Position numbers and translations under genes: made by a program. The notes below the pieces were generated by a model. The model saw nothing but the letters and a program-made list of their open reading frames with translations. It was not told where the DNA came from and did not search any database. From Priapulus caudatus (taxonomy: Eukaryota > Priapulida > Priapulimorpha > Priapulimorphida > Priapulidae), in the NCBI RefSeq assembly GCF_000485595.1, contig NW_014577090.1:384165-414420 (forward strand): a DNA stretch of 30,256 bases, in the 5' to 3' direction. Positions 1-10,642 of this stretch are shown in pieces (position 1 is the first letter of the stretch; every line of letters begins with the position of its first letter).

Positions 1-800
1 GAGGGTGCAGTAGTGGAGGGGCTGGGAACGGTGGTGATGAGAGGGGGCGGTAGAGGAGAGGACGGTAGTGGAGGGGACGGTAGTGGTGGGTGCAGTAGTG
101 GAGGGGCTGGGAACGGTGGTGATGAGAGGGGGCGGTAGAGGAGGGGGAGAGTAGAGAGGGGGTGGTAGAGGAGGGACGTGGAGGGGGCGGTAGAGGAGGG
201 TGCAGTAGTGGAGGGGCTGGGAACGGTGGTGATGAGAGGGGGCGGTAGAGGAGGGGGAGAGTAGAGGAGGGGTGGTAGAGGAGGGACGTGGAGGGGGCGG
301 TAGAGGAAGGGGTGGTAGAGGAGGGGGCGGTAGTGGAGGGAAGTGGATGGGGCGGTAGAGGAGGGGGCGGTAGAGGAGGGGCTGGGAACGGTGGTGATGA
401 GAGGGGGTGGTAGACGAGGGGTGGTAGAGAAGGGAAGTGGATGGGGTGGTAGAGGAGGGGGTGGTAGAGGAGGGGGACGGTAGTGGAGGGGCTGGGAACG
501 GTGGTGATGAGAGCGGGCAGTAGAGGAGAGGGCGGTAGTGGAGGAGACGGTAGTGGTGGGGCTGGTAGTGGAGGGGCTGGAAACGCTGGTGATGAGAGGG
601 GGCGGTAGAGGAGAGGACGGTAGTGGAGGGGACGGTAGTGGTGGGTGCAGTAGTGGAGGTGCTGGGAACGGTGGTGATGAGAGGGGGTGGTAGACGAGGG
701 ATGGTAGAGGAGGGAAGTGGAGGGGGCTGTAGAAGAGAGGGCAGTAGAGGAGGGTGCTGTAGTGGAGGAGGGGGACGGGGGGGTGACGAGAGGGGGGGCG
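1..800. repeat. G-rich minisatellite in ILK intron 2
   Basis: Degenerate tandem array of units like GGAGGGGGCGGTAGA and GGTGGTGATGAGAGG, with a higher-order repeat in which GGGGCTGGGAACGGTGGTG recurs. The plus strand is almost free of C and has many runs of four or more G; the transcribed ILK RNA would be C-rich. It comes within about 15 bp of the exon 2 splice donor. Apparent reading frames of Gly, Glu, Val and Arg here come from the repeat and are not genes. Confidence 0.9.
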
Positions 801-812
801 ATGGTGACGTAC

Positions 813-3800
813 CATGAGCATGATCTCTCTGTGACCGTGGCTGGAGGCGAGATGCAGTGCTGTGTCGTCTCCCATGTTCGTCGCGTTGATGCGAGCGCCG
901 CGCAGGATGAGCATGTCGACGATGTTCGTGCGTCCCTCCCTCGACGCCCAGTGCAGCGGACTGAAGCCATGGTGGTCTCTGAAAGTCACACAAAGTCATG
1001 AATAAAGGTCTGAGAGTCACACAATGTCTGAAACGAAGGTCTGGACGTCAGACAAAGTCTGGAACAACGGTCTGAAAGTCACAGAAAGTCTGGAATAAAG
1101 GTCTGAAAGTCACAGAAAGTCTGGAATGAAGCTCTGAAAATAACGCAAACTCATGACTGAAAACATAGTGATGACTGAAAATCAATCAGTCGTGAATAAA
1201 GTTGTGGTGGTCTCTGAAAATCACGCAGTTAAAACTGAAGCCCTGTAGATCACACATAATTAAGAGTTAAGCTCTGAAAATCACACACTCAGAAATAAAG
1301 CCCTGAAAATGTTGAAAAGTTTGAAATTGTCATGAAAAAGGCATGGTGATGTTTGACCACATTATATTGCCTTTATACACGTTTTAAACACCTTACTTAT
1401 TGTCACCAAAACAGATAAACTAATGTTGTAAAAACCCATCTTTATTATATTTAATTGTTCTTGTTAGACATTATGTGGTACATATATAATAATATTATCA
1501 AGAGCGTATAAAGTAACCCTTCTGTATACGCTCTTGATAATATACATATATTGTTGTTTTAATGTCTTGGATAATTTAATTGCTTTCGCAACGCAGAGTT
1601 CAACAGTCATGGACAATGGAGGGAATACCACAGATGAATATTGCTGAGATGTTAGGTATTCATAAAATTATATCTATGTATGAAGACAGGCACTAAGACA
1701 TTGAAGCCACTTCTCCACAGCGATAACATTAACTTGCCATCGTTTGGCAACTACAAGTTCATTTTTTTAAAAGATACGAAATGAAAGAGTACCCAGAAAA
1801 GGCTCTAGTGTACTTGATGGGGCACAGCACCACTTTAGACACCAGCCGGGGTCAGATTTATCATTGCTTCTCAGCCCTATCTAATCGTAAAGCAGGCCCT
1901 GTGTTCTCGTACGTAGAAATATCAACCAGCTTATACCCAACGTTCAGTCGTTCGTAGGTAAGATCCTTGTATTCCTGGTCACTCATTCCCTTCCAGGAGT
2001 TGTAGCGCATGTATGCACGCCGCTTTTGCCAGGTCGCACCATCGCGTTCCAGGTTGTCGCCAATACTGGACAACGACTCAACACTAGCCTTCCTGCCCTG
2101 CTCCTACTTTTCGAAAATGCACGAACGCGATTAATCAATGAGTTTAGGCTATGTTGCTCTAACATATCATAAAATGGTAATCGTAACTGTAACTATTGCT
2201 TACTTCGGATGATATTCTATATAGGAGTATCCCCAAATGATAATAAATTATCAGTAATCATTCAAAGCAAATTCAATTACCGCTACCACAAATCCTACAC
2301 GCAAATTAATACAATAGCATTTAACCACCACCCGAATGCACGCGGGCATGCTACAAAAATCAATAAGATATGTGCTTTTTAATTTAATTTACATTCATTC
2401 ACGCAACAGTGCCCACAAAGAATAACTCATTTTCGAAATGTTAATCAGTTGGACTTGAATGCAATCGCTCCCCGGGGGGTCACGCACTGCCTCTGCCGAC
2501 CGTACTTCACCATCAATCACACACAAGTCTGCTGCTACACCCCCCAAAACACCCCCTCCCTGCCTGTGTCATATACATATATATAATATGTATATATATA
2601 TATCAAACGCAATAGCAACCACGCGTCATTAAACTTCAATTGATCAAGACCAGATTCGTCTCGTCATATTGATCTCGACAGATTTTGCCGCTGATTTCAA
2701 CTAAATTCAAATGAATATGGATTCCAGCGATTGCTTGCCTCTGCGTCCACGGAACGGGCGACGCCCACCAAAACCCCCTCCTCCTCATCATCATCATCGT
2801 CCTCCTCCTGTTCGCGTTCCTCCTCTCCCTCCTCCTCGCCAATGCCCTCAGAGGCAGACACCCGGGATAGCTCCCGGAGGACCGTCTCAGTGAATTCACT
2901 CATGCCGCTCCAGCCGCAGGCGACCGGTCGTCTCGTGCGATGGAAGGCAATGCGAACGTCGCAGCCGCGCGCGCGCGGTCGATCTTGCTACGTTCTATCT
3001 GACCAGCCGTTCGCCTCTCACGATACGCGCACTACGATAGTATCAAGTATCGATAGTATCCGAATGCAGATTCCGACACCGCAGAGCTGAAGCCACCTTC
3101 AGGTTAATTCAGGTCATCTCGCGGTGACCGCTAAGTTACGAGTGCTCCGTTCTTGACCAATACACTGCTCGCCTCGTGAATCCAATGGCGGCAAATGCGT
3201 AATAAATGTACGAAGGAAACTTAGGGAGGCGGGTGATTACGCGTAGGTGTCTAAGAGGAAGCGCGCTTACCCTGTGTACTCTACGCCCTCGCTTCCTATT
3301 TTCCGTAAACTATGTACAGTAGTGATCCGTCACTATACACAGGGTACAGGATGTCTCCTACACCAGTCCCTCTTCCTCTACATCTCTGTACACACGATTT
3401 TACATTAAACGAGCGAATCATTCGACAAAATCTGCATTAGAGGCGAAGAATTTGATATTTTTATTAAATGGCAACATTGATTCTTAGAGTACGATTTACA
3501 ATAGTGAGTGTTTTTAGCTGACACAGCAGCCAAATATACGCAAGCACGCATGTACCCAAGTACGCTTACCAAATACACAGGTCAAAAAGTGCTTAGTATT
3601 AGTAATGACTGCCAGAACAGATGCAGGTTAGAGACTACTGCACTACGTGCTTTCGTGCACGACCAAAAAATCTGCACCCGGTGGAACGACCCTGCTCCAA
3701 ATAACGAAAAGGTAAGCACTCTATGATATGGTCGCATGACTCACAGTTAGTTCTGTACCGTGGCCAAACGCAAATTAATCCATTTTGCTAGAGATTTCTA

Positions 3801-6482
3801 GGGGGCAGATGGTAGGCTACTCGAGTTGATCCCAGAGAGCTTTGTTGCCGTGTATAAGCAGTCGATACGTCAAGAGCCACTTGACCTACATTTTCGCAGC
3901 GACACATGATGCTGGGTTAATGCAGGCGACGGGCAGTATGGTGACGTTTCCCCTACGAACCCAGTATTCATGATATGAGCGGGGTGGGGGGAGTAATCAT
4001 TACGCACAACTATCTGTTTCTTCGTTCGTCATTCTTGACCTAATACGCATGCAATGTAATCAATTACACGTACTTTTCATTACGCTAGCTCTAGTACTAT
4101 AGCCCGCGTTCAGTAACTGCCGCAGTTACTGAACGCGGGCTATAGTACTAGAGCTATCATTACGCCTACTTGTTCTGCGCTAGAGATTCGGCAAGTCGCA
4201 CACGAACTTGACGTGTGTATGTGTGCATGTACATATTATCAGGAGTAAATAATAGAAGATCTTCTATTATCTACTCCTGATATTATGCGTGCACGCTATT
4301 TTCTGCTGTTTTTAGCCTGGCATATGTTAGCGCTGTACAGTTACATGTAGCAGTCAAAGGGAGATCGTCAAGAGTTAAACGCAGTCACGGGGAAAGAAAA
4401 TAAGGTTTAATAGAGGGAGTCCAGTAGTACAAAAAGAGGAAGCCCGGAACAAAATAACGGAGTCCGCACCACACCACGACACAAGTCGCAGTAACCGCCC
4501 GAATGACATCAATTGAAGATGAGAAGATCAGCAGCAGAATATCATTTAAAAGCAGTAAAGACCAGTACTTATCCTTAGTGATAGGAATCGGCTTGAATTT
4601 CATAATCGATTATCGGTTTCCCTTAACCGATCGATAATCGATTATAATCGGATAATCGGTTAATAATAGCATAGATTTAATTTAATCTTACTTTGTATAT
4701 ACAATTATACATAGCATCCAATATTATCATGTTTTATGATCATGTATTAACTCTGTGAAGGTTGCTGTATGTATATCAATGTCTGTTCCTATATTAATAT
4801 TCAGTATTTAATCAATTTAAAAAGAAATGGTTTAAATGCCTTTATTAAAACATTAAAAGTTTTAAACAAACATGATCAAGACTTGTTCTTTATTATAGTA
4901 AGTTAGTTGTTTGTGTTCTAATATTGTAGGCTGTGTAGCCGAGTTAATGTCCTGCCAATGGAATATCCTCTCCAACACAATGTAACAAACAATACGGAGA
5001 GTAGAATCTCATCTACGGATAACATCTGTGGGACAGTGTCAAACCAAAACAAAGACACTGTCCAATTTGTCCATGTCTATAAGTACACTAGTACCGCTCT
5101 GCAATCAGACAGGACCTATGTTAACAGTGATTCATGAAGGTGTCCTCTGGACTACACACTGATGCACTTAGACTTCGCTACCAATACATGTCCATGTTTG
5201 CGTTTTTTTGTTTTTTTTTGGTATTTTTGATAATCGATTATTTGTTTTCATAATCGATTATCGAATTTGAGACTATAATCGATCGATTTTCGATTATAAT
5301 CGATCATCGGGACATCACTACTTATCCTGTTATAAGTTGTAAAATAAAGTTATAAGTTATAGTTATATATGTGTTTTTAAGGTTTCTGGCTATTTATAAC
5401 AGGTTAATTCACACGGTCTTCGGCTGATGACAAATCAGGGAGTCTAAACAGGTAAAACAGGAAGCATATTATTAGACTCCAGACGTTTCTAACCCTGTAG
5501 ACAACAACGAAGAAGTATAGCAGAGTATAGCTCTAGTACTATAGCCCGCGGATAGCTGCCGCAGCTATCCGCGGGCTATAGTACTAGAGCTAAGCAGAGT
5601 ACTATGGTAACATCGACAGTCATGAGCATTTTTGCGACAGTGATGTACTATGACCCTGTCTCGCAACAGGGTGCAAAATTAACGGGAGTCCGGAGTCAAA
5701 TGAAATACTCCCCGATTTACTGTCGGGCTCCCTGATTTGACATATATATATATATATCAGGATCTACTCCTGATATATATGCAGGAGTCCGTGTGACTCC
5801 CTAAAAATTTTTCCATACTAACTAGTTCGTTCAGGAGAACGGCCTCGCGGAATTATCGTATTTTTTCAGCTAATGTCCAAAGAAAATTTGGGAGACGTGC
5901 AACTGCATAAATCTTTAAAAAAAACACATGTATGCGTTAAATTGTTGATATCTTTTATTTTGAACCGCAGACTCCGGACTCCCTCATTTTGCTGCGGACT
6001 CCCTCTTTTTGAGGGTAGGGAGTCCGTTAGACTCCCGTGTTCAAAAGTTAATTTCTACCCCTGAACAATATTATTAATAACAATAATATTAACAACATTG
6101 ATGTGCGCATTGCCAACAGCATACATATTATATATACATATCCCTGAGGTCTGAAATATTAGTTTGCCATGTTGCTCGCGCAGCATCAGTGGTACTGCTA
6201 CTACGGCAGCTGGCCCATCCATCCATCCTCCATCATGTTCGCGTACAGCGAGCGCACCACGCCGCCGCTGCCGACAGCTTGGGAAGGTCTGGCATCTTAG
6301 CGCCCTGCTGCAGCAGGCTTCCTCTCCCTGGTAAGCTGTCAGCAAACAAGCACTGCTGGTGCGCTTGGCGGGGGAGGGGGCCACCACTGAGTACGAGTAA
6401 CAGATGACACAGCCACCCTCATTACCCCACACGCAACTACTTATCCCGGCACCCTCTCACTACACACACGCTCGCGCGCGCG

Positions 6483-6566
<84 letters not shown>

Positions 6567-6625
6567 TCTCTCTTCGTGATATATCTTCTCTCTCTCTCTC
6601 TCTCTCTCTCCTCGTCTCTCTCTCT

Positions 6626-6670
<45 letters not shown>

Positions 6671-9600
6671 ACTCCATCCTCTCTTCTCGCGCTCAGCCGC
6701 TACTTCTCGTATACCACAGAACATAGCGAAATTCGTCCAAACTAGTTTTATCGCCGACAATTTTTTAGTACGTACATCAGCTCTGTGCATTTTTAGTGCA
6801 AGAAATAAATATAAAAAAATTTCTTTTACCACCCATGTTACAACTTAGACTAACTTGATGGGTACCTACTGCAGTGGATTACAGCATGGCCACTCCTACT
6901 CACATTACGCCAATTATTACTCAATTTATAATTGGCTACAGGTTTCTGGCATCATTTAATTTTAGTCAATCGAGGTAGGCAATGCGTAATTGCTTTCATT
7001 CGAAGTGTGCCATTAACTGTTTCGCTGCCATTAATCGCATCAGTCGGCACATTCGTCTCAACATCGCCACCTTCATTCATCATGTAGTGAGTATACAAAA
7101 TTACGTCCTCCAATGCTGGCCGCTTTTTTACAACCCTCTAACAATCCAGCTAGGATTGCAAAACGCTTCACCAATACCAGCTTCCTTATAAGCGCCCCCA
7201 TCGATCAAGTAGCATGCCAAACCTCTCTACTGCTGAACTGTCCTACTCTAAACCTGTATGATACAGGCGGATGTCCGGTCCGCTTCACTACACCTTCACC
7301 GGCCTGAGCCCCTGCTTCGTCAGACCGCTATCGCGAAACAAGAAATGATTGCCCAATCAGAGAGCTGTAACGGGCCCAATCAAAGCCCAGCGAGTCAGGC
7401 TTTTGCCGACGTCATTTCTCCAGTTATTCAAGTTGCCTGATCGATAACGAGGCTCGCCGAAACCCAGGGTTGAGGCCTCGTCGTACAGGCGTGATAGATA
7501 GTGTAGTGAAGCGCGAACATACCGCCTGTATAATACAGGTTAGTCCTACTCTAGAACCTCGCAATGGTTTCTTAAGCTGAAGTGATGTACGTCAGGCGGT
7601 GGCATGATCAACGAGCCTGCTGTTCTACACAATCATATGCCTGGTAAATTAACTGCTCGCGCGTGTCGTGTTTTAGCCCATTGTATACCATTCATTCTGA
7701 GACGTCAATTATTGCAGTTTTTTATAGATCCAAAGGATGGAACCGTGAAACATCAACGAAAAAAAAAAAATTAACAACAAATTTATTTTTTTTTAATTCA
7801 TGAAATATCTGTTAAGATCGACTTGCTACCTGATGTTTACCGCTGTCTGCAGCGGCACAACACTGCGGTTTACGTACGCACCAACAGTTTTCACGGCAAT
7901 TAACGGGCGTGTGGCTTGTGGCCAGTGGCTTGTGTAGACACCAGCCCGCGTGCGTTGTCTTGCCAAACGCTGACGTCACACTTCGGTACTCTATAGCTTG
8001 TACCGCAACCCCCCCCCCCAACGCTGTATCTTCCAATTATCTATCGCGTAATTATTATTATTAATATAAATTTATCTTCCAATAAACACCCTACGACAGT
8101 GGTTCTTAACCTTTTTTGAGTCATGGACCCCTTTGAGAATCTGGTCAAAGCTAGGACCCCTCCACAGAAAAATGCACAGAAGCACATAAACACAAAATTT
8201 TTATGCGTATGGTTCACGGACCCCCTGAAGCCCATCCACGGACCCCTTGGAAGTTGGACCACAGGTTAAGAACCCCTGCCCTACGATGTAGCTAGTACAT
8301 GTCAAACCTCCACCAATGCTGTGTTCATAAATACAACCCCAATGGCAATTTTATGGACTTTGTTTTCCTCAACAATTCCTGCATTATTTGATAAAGCTAG
8401 TGAGCTCTCCTTCCCCCTACTCTTCTCCCACACGATGTGAGCTTCCAGAAAGATAGATATGTGTGTATCCTCATTGTCACGCAGCAATATTGATCGATCG
8501 CAATTAACTGCAAAATATCCCAAAATACTGCTGTAGAAAGCAGCAGGTCCGAGGACAAATCCTCTATGAAATCAGAATCTCAACACATGTATATAACATA
8601 CTGCATGTCTTGTATTGAAACAGCACATATACAGGTGAACCAGGTGATAGGAATTAGATCTGTTCAGTTCAAAATTTTATTTTCGTCCTAGAACATGTAT
8701 TTAGGATTCAGAAAATCAACTCATTCTAGGATTTATTTACCAATTTGTTTACATACGTTCGCATCGCCTCGCCCAAGCACATAGCCAGGTACTTGTTGTA
8801 TATTTGTTTATTTGATCAGAATTTACCACCGGTCATCCATAAATCGCCAATAGGTGCAGAAAGTGGGAGTTTGCATCCACGCGCTGCATGGGTAAGATTT
8901 GGATTGCCCGCTACAAGGGACTGCAGCTGCTTGTGGCAGCCATGTGGACCGTTCCTAAATTCGACAGGTTCATGATTACTTGCAGCTTGCGAAAATCATC
9001 GAAGTACAGCACAGGCCTTGCTGTGGGCCACATCTAGTGCAACTAAGGCGGTCTCTGGCTGTACACTACTTACTTACTATACACTGCATGGCAGCAACTG
9101 CATCTGTCAAGTGAAAAACCAATCGCAGTTGGCATGTGGCCTACATGTGTGCTAATATACAATGTAAAATGTATTGTGGCTTACACTGCCCTTCCCCACC
9201 CCTCAGGCTAAAAGTAACACCCCACGGTCCCACCCCACCCATGATCACTGCTAGCTAGCCATACAGCACGACTTGCACAAATAGGAGGGCTTGGATCTGC
9301 ACACTGCATTCATGTACAGTTTGAAGAGTAAATAATCATTACAGAATTGTGTTAAACACAAATATACACAGCAGACACACGCTATCGAGACACCGATTTG
9401 CGGTAGGCCTACATGGAGTACTCCGTGAAACTAGATGTTTTCTGGAGCAGTACTATCAATATATGACACTCACAAGGTTACTCTCACACATATAATGATA
9501 TATTGCCCATGTAATTTGAGTACACCCACTTTAGGATCCTTGGGCCAATATTAATACTATTACCAGTATTAGTATTACTGATACTAGATGATACTAGTTG

Positions 9601-10076
9601 CAGTTACGCAGTTTTTATTATGTTTAATCAATATCTTTTATTCTTGTTTGATATCGGTGCAAAAGCTCTTAGCTTATGTTACAATGTTCATGATATACCG
9701 ATGAAAATAAATTTTACTTGAACTTGAACTTGAAAATTTTTTTTTTTACTTGATAACAAATAATGACATTTATTAATGTACACACAGTGAAGTTATATAA
9801 CACGTACATTCTTAGCTAGAATCTAAACTACGGTACTGCTGAATGGTTATCAGTAAGGTATACAAATTATCAGTACCTAATCTAATCTAAGCTTACCCTA
9901 ATATTAACAGGTAATCTATGGTGTTAGTTGCGTATTTAAAATATTGGGTTCTGTTGAGTAAGTGCAACACACATCGTCCAAACTTACCCTTGATTCAGGT
10001 CGTTTTCCGGGTTGTCTAACCAAACACGCACATGAAACGCGTTGCCTTCTCGGCAAAGTGAAAAAATATCTTCCAT
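813..10076 (-). CDS. ILK: Integrin-linked kinase, N-terminal two coding exons (partial gene)
   Basis: Pseudokinase/adaptor of integrin adhesions that binds PINCH through its N-terminal ankyrin repeats and parvin through its kinase-like domain. Coding exon 1 is 10076-9988: start [12 protein letters not shown], then [12 protein letters not shown], ending in two bases of a Gly codon before a GTAAGT donor. Coding exon 2 is 978-813, after a TTTCAG acceptor: it contains [26 protein letters not shown] and [10 protein letters not shown], and ends in phase 0 at a GTACGT donor. The phases join exactly (GG|A = Gly30). The 85 residues cover the cap and first two ankyrin repeats and align without gaps to human ILK ([28 protein letters not shown]). 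The remaining ankyrin repeats and pseudokinase domain lie beyond the left edge. Intron 1 is 9,009 bp and full of repeats. The start is the first conserved Met. The gene is divergent from RRP8. Confidence 0.96.
990..1320. repeat. Degenerate ~30-bp tandem repeat (GTCTGAAAGTCACA type)
   Basis: About ten diverged copies of a unit reading roughly GTCTGAAAGTCACAGAAAGT, with later units drifting to CTCTGAAAATCACAC. It begins right at the acceptor side of ILK exon 2, within intron 1. Confidence 0.75.
1492..1543. repeat. Micro-palindrome, 19-bp arms
   Basis: Arms 1492-1510 (ATATTATCAAGAGCGTATA) and 1525-1543 are exact inverted copies around a 14-base loop. The ends resemble the other TATCAGG-type micro-palindromes of this window. 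Confidence 0.8.
1861..2903 (-). CDS. Candidate two-exon gene nested in ILK intron 1, unknown product
   Basis: I do not recognise this protein. The second exon (2103-1861) is open for 80 codons to a TGA. It follows an AAAAGTAG acceptor and encodes a non-repetitive sequence with blocks such as [35 protein letters not shown] and [11 protein letters not shown] candidate first exon (2903-2739) starts [12 protein letters not shown] and continues into a run rich in Glu and Asp. It could end at GAG|GCAAGC, a non-canonical GC donor, in the phase (0) the second exon needs. The joined product would be 135 aa with an acidic N-terminal half. DNA just upstream of the start (2900-3060) is CpG-rich, as expected of a promoter. 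It lies within ILK intron 1 on the same strand. It could also be a decayed insertion or chance open frames; the GC donor and weak polypyrimidine tract keep this tentative. Confidence 0.35.
4086..4156. mobile_element. Palindromic element, TAGCTCTAG family, copy 1 (71 bp)
   Basis: Two 35-base arms starting TAGCTCTAGTACTATAGCCC, exact inverted copies around a single C. It is flanked on both sides by the 9-bp direct repeat TCATTACGC (4077-4085 and 4157-4165), marking a transposition event. Confidence 0.92.
4237..4282. repeat. Micro-palindrome with TATCAGG ends
   Basis: 46-bp inverted repeat running from TATCAGGAGT to ACTCCTGATA, with no loop to speak of and one arm mismatch. Confidence 0.85.
4576..5320. 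mobile_element. 745-bp hAT-type non-autonomous element with TAATCGATTA clusters
   Basis: Left end TAGTGATAGGAATCGG and right end CCGATGATCG on the minus strand read outward to TAGTGATGTCCCGAT, forming imperfect inverted ends. Both subterminal regions hold several TAATCGATTA-type palindromes. Flanked by the perfect 8-bp duplication CTTATCCT (4568-4575 and 5321-5328), the hAT signature length. The middle is AT-rich with no transposase frame. Confidence 0.9.
5528..5592. mobile_element. Palindromic element, TAGCTCTAG family, copy 2 (65 bp)
   Basis: Same outer arm as copy 1 (TAGCTCTAGTACTATAGCCC) but a different, shorter inner arm, again with a single central C. Flanked by the 9-bp direct repeat AGCAGAGTA (5519-5527 and 5593-5601). 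Confidence 0.92.
5667..6063 (+). mobile_element. GAGTCC-rich dispersed element, copy A
   Basis: About 400 bp, from CAGGGTGCAAAATTAACGGG to GTTAATTTCTACCCCTG, with many GGAGTCCG/GACTCCC blocks. It matches 12800-13158 in inverse orientation along its full length, apart from the AT-rich palindrome at 5740-5785. Ends are weakly inverted (CAGGG...AAATTAAC). No target duplication is visible at either copy. No coding frame. Confidence 0.85.
5751..5779. repeat. Micro-palindrome with TATCAGGA ends inside a longer element
   Basis: TATATATCAGGA and TCCTGATATATA flank a 5-base centre. It lies inside the element at 5667-6063 and is absent from the second copy (12800-13158), so it looks like an insertion. 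Confidence 0.7.
6487..6668. repeat. CT microsatellite
   Basis: About 180 bp of interrupted (CT)n, preceded by a short (CG)n run. Apparent Leu-Ser and Arg-Glu frames on both strands are artefacts of the repeat. Confidence 0.97.
7249..7542. mobile_element. 294-bp TIR element with 9-bp target duplication
   Basis: Terminal inverted repeats of about 45 bp: TAAACCTGTATGATACAGGC on the left, and ATACAGGTTA ending the right with GTGTAGTGAAGC at the inner edge. Flanked by the direct repeat GTCCTACTC (7240-7248 and 7543-7551). No transposase frame inside, so non-autonomous. Confidence 0.85.
8097..8278. mobile_element. 182-bp hAT (Charlie-like) non-autonomous element
   Basis: Terminal inverted repeats CAGTGGTTCTTAACCT and AGGTTAAGAACCCCTG, with GGACCCC motifs repeated inward on both sides. 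Flanked by the perfect 8-bp duplication CCCTACGA (8089-8096 and 8279-8286). From memory, the layout (TTCTTAACC end, repeated GGACCCC, AGAAAAATGCACA core) closely resembles short Charlie-type hAT repeats of vertebrate genomes. Confidence 0.92.
9640..9735 (+). repeat. Possible 3' tail of a non-LTR retrotransposon or SINE
   Basis: An AT-rich segment with GATATCGGTG...TATACCGATG inverted blocks ends in ATGAAAATAAATTTTACTTG, followed by tandem ACTTGA units (9715-9733). A short-period tail after AATAAA is how several non-LTR element families end. No body of an element is recognised. Confidence 0.4.
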
Positions 10077-10642
10077 CGTTCGCTCTCTCGCTCTCAAGTC
10101 AGTAGATTTGTGATCACATAAAATGTACACGCAATATTTAATCTTGTAAAATACACAACTCTTTCGTGAACATCACAACCACTATCATCGCTCGCGGCTC
10201 CTGGTCGCATGCGGCTTGACTAGGTTACACACGACTTGCATTACGATAAATGAGCCAGTATTCAAAGGTCTTTCATCTGCCCAAGTTACAGCACTGTGCC
10301 TAGACGATCCGCTTTGAGTAACATGTAAATCACAACACTAATACATTTCCGATGCTTAATCTGTACCTTAAGTACAAATTATTGTAGCAATAAACATACA
10401 ATAACACTAACACTACAACACCGACACCACCAAACCTAAAATGCGATACCCGTCTCTATTCTCTAATTGGAGCACGTAGGGTCACGCGGTACATACAACT
10501 GATTTTCTATTAGCGGATGCAAACCCTTCTCGCGCTTGGCGCTGCCGTATCAACAACATGGCAGCGCCCACGTTGAAGCACGGTCACTAACTTCACGCGT
10601 TTATTCTTAAAACTCGTTTTCTGTATATCTTAAAGTCTACAA
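10077..10642. promoter_or_regulatory. Shared 566-bp ILK/RRP8 divergent promoter region
   Basis: The whole space between the ILK start codon (minus strand) and the RRP8 start codon (plus strand) is 566 bp and must hold both 5' UTRs and core promoters. Visible sites: CGCATGCG at 10206-10213, the core of an NRF1-type palindrome; ATTGG (inverted CCAAT box) at 10466-10470; and CAACATGGCAGC around 10554-10565, close to a YY1 site. I see no convincing TATA box at a useful distance from either start. Such an architecture is typical of bidirectional housekeeping promoters. The individual site calls are motif matches only. Confidence 0.6.

Larger units (their letters stand above)
979..9987 (-). other. 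ILK intron 1 (9,009 bp)
   Basis: Bounded by a GTAAGT donor (9987 downward) and a TTTCAG acceptor. It holds the tandem repeat at 990-1320, the candidate nested gene, hAT elements at 4576-5320 and 8097-8278, palindromic elements at 4086-4156 and 5528-5592, a TIR element at 7249-7542, a GAGTCC-rich element at 5667-6063, a CT tract at 6487-6668 and several micro-palindromes. I see no coding or RNA gene in 3100-4085, 6700-7240, 7543-8088 or 8287-9640. Confidence 0.85.

Noticed and set aside
1-1320. CRISPR-like array
   Set aside because: The repeats are contiguous and degenerate, with no unique spacers, in an animal intron.
5667-6063. 8-bp target duplication for the GAGTCC element
   Set aside because: Flanks TCTCGCAA and AACAATAT (and GTCCTTGA and CATTGACA at copy B) do not match.
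6404-6848. Long Leu-Ser and Arg-Glu open frames on both strands
   Set aside because: They are translations of the (CT)n microsatellite.
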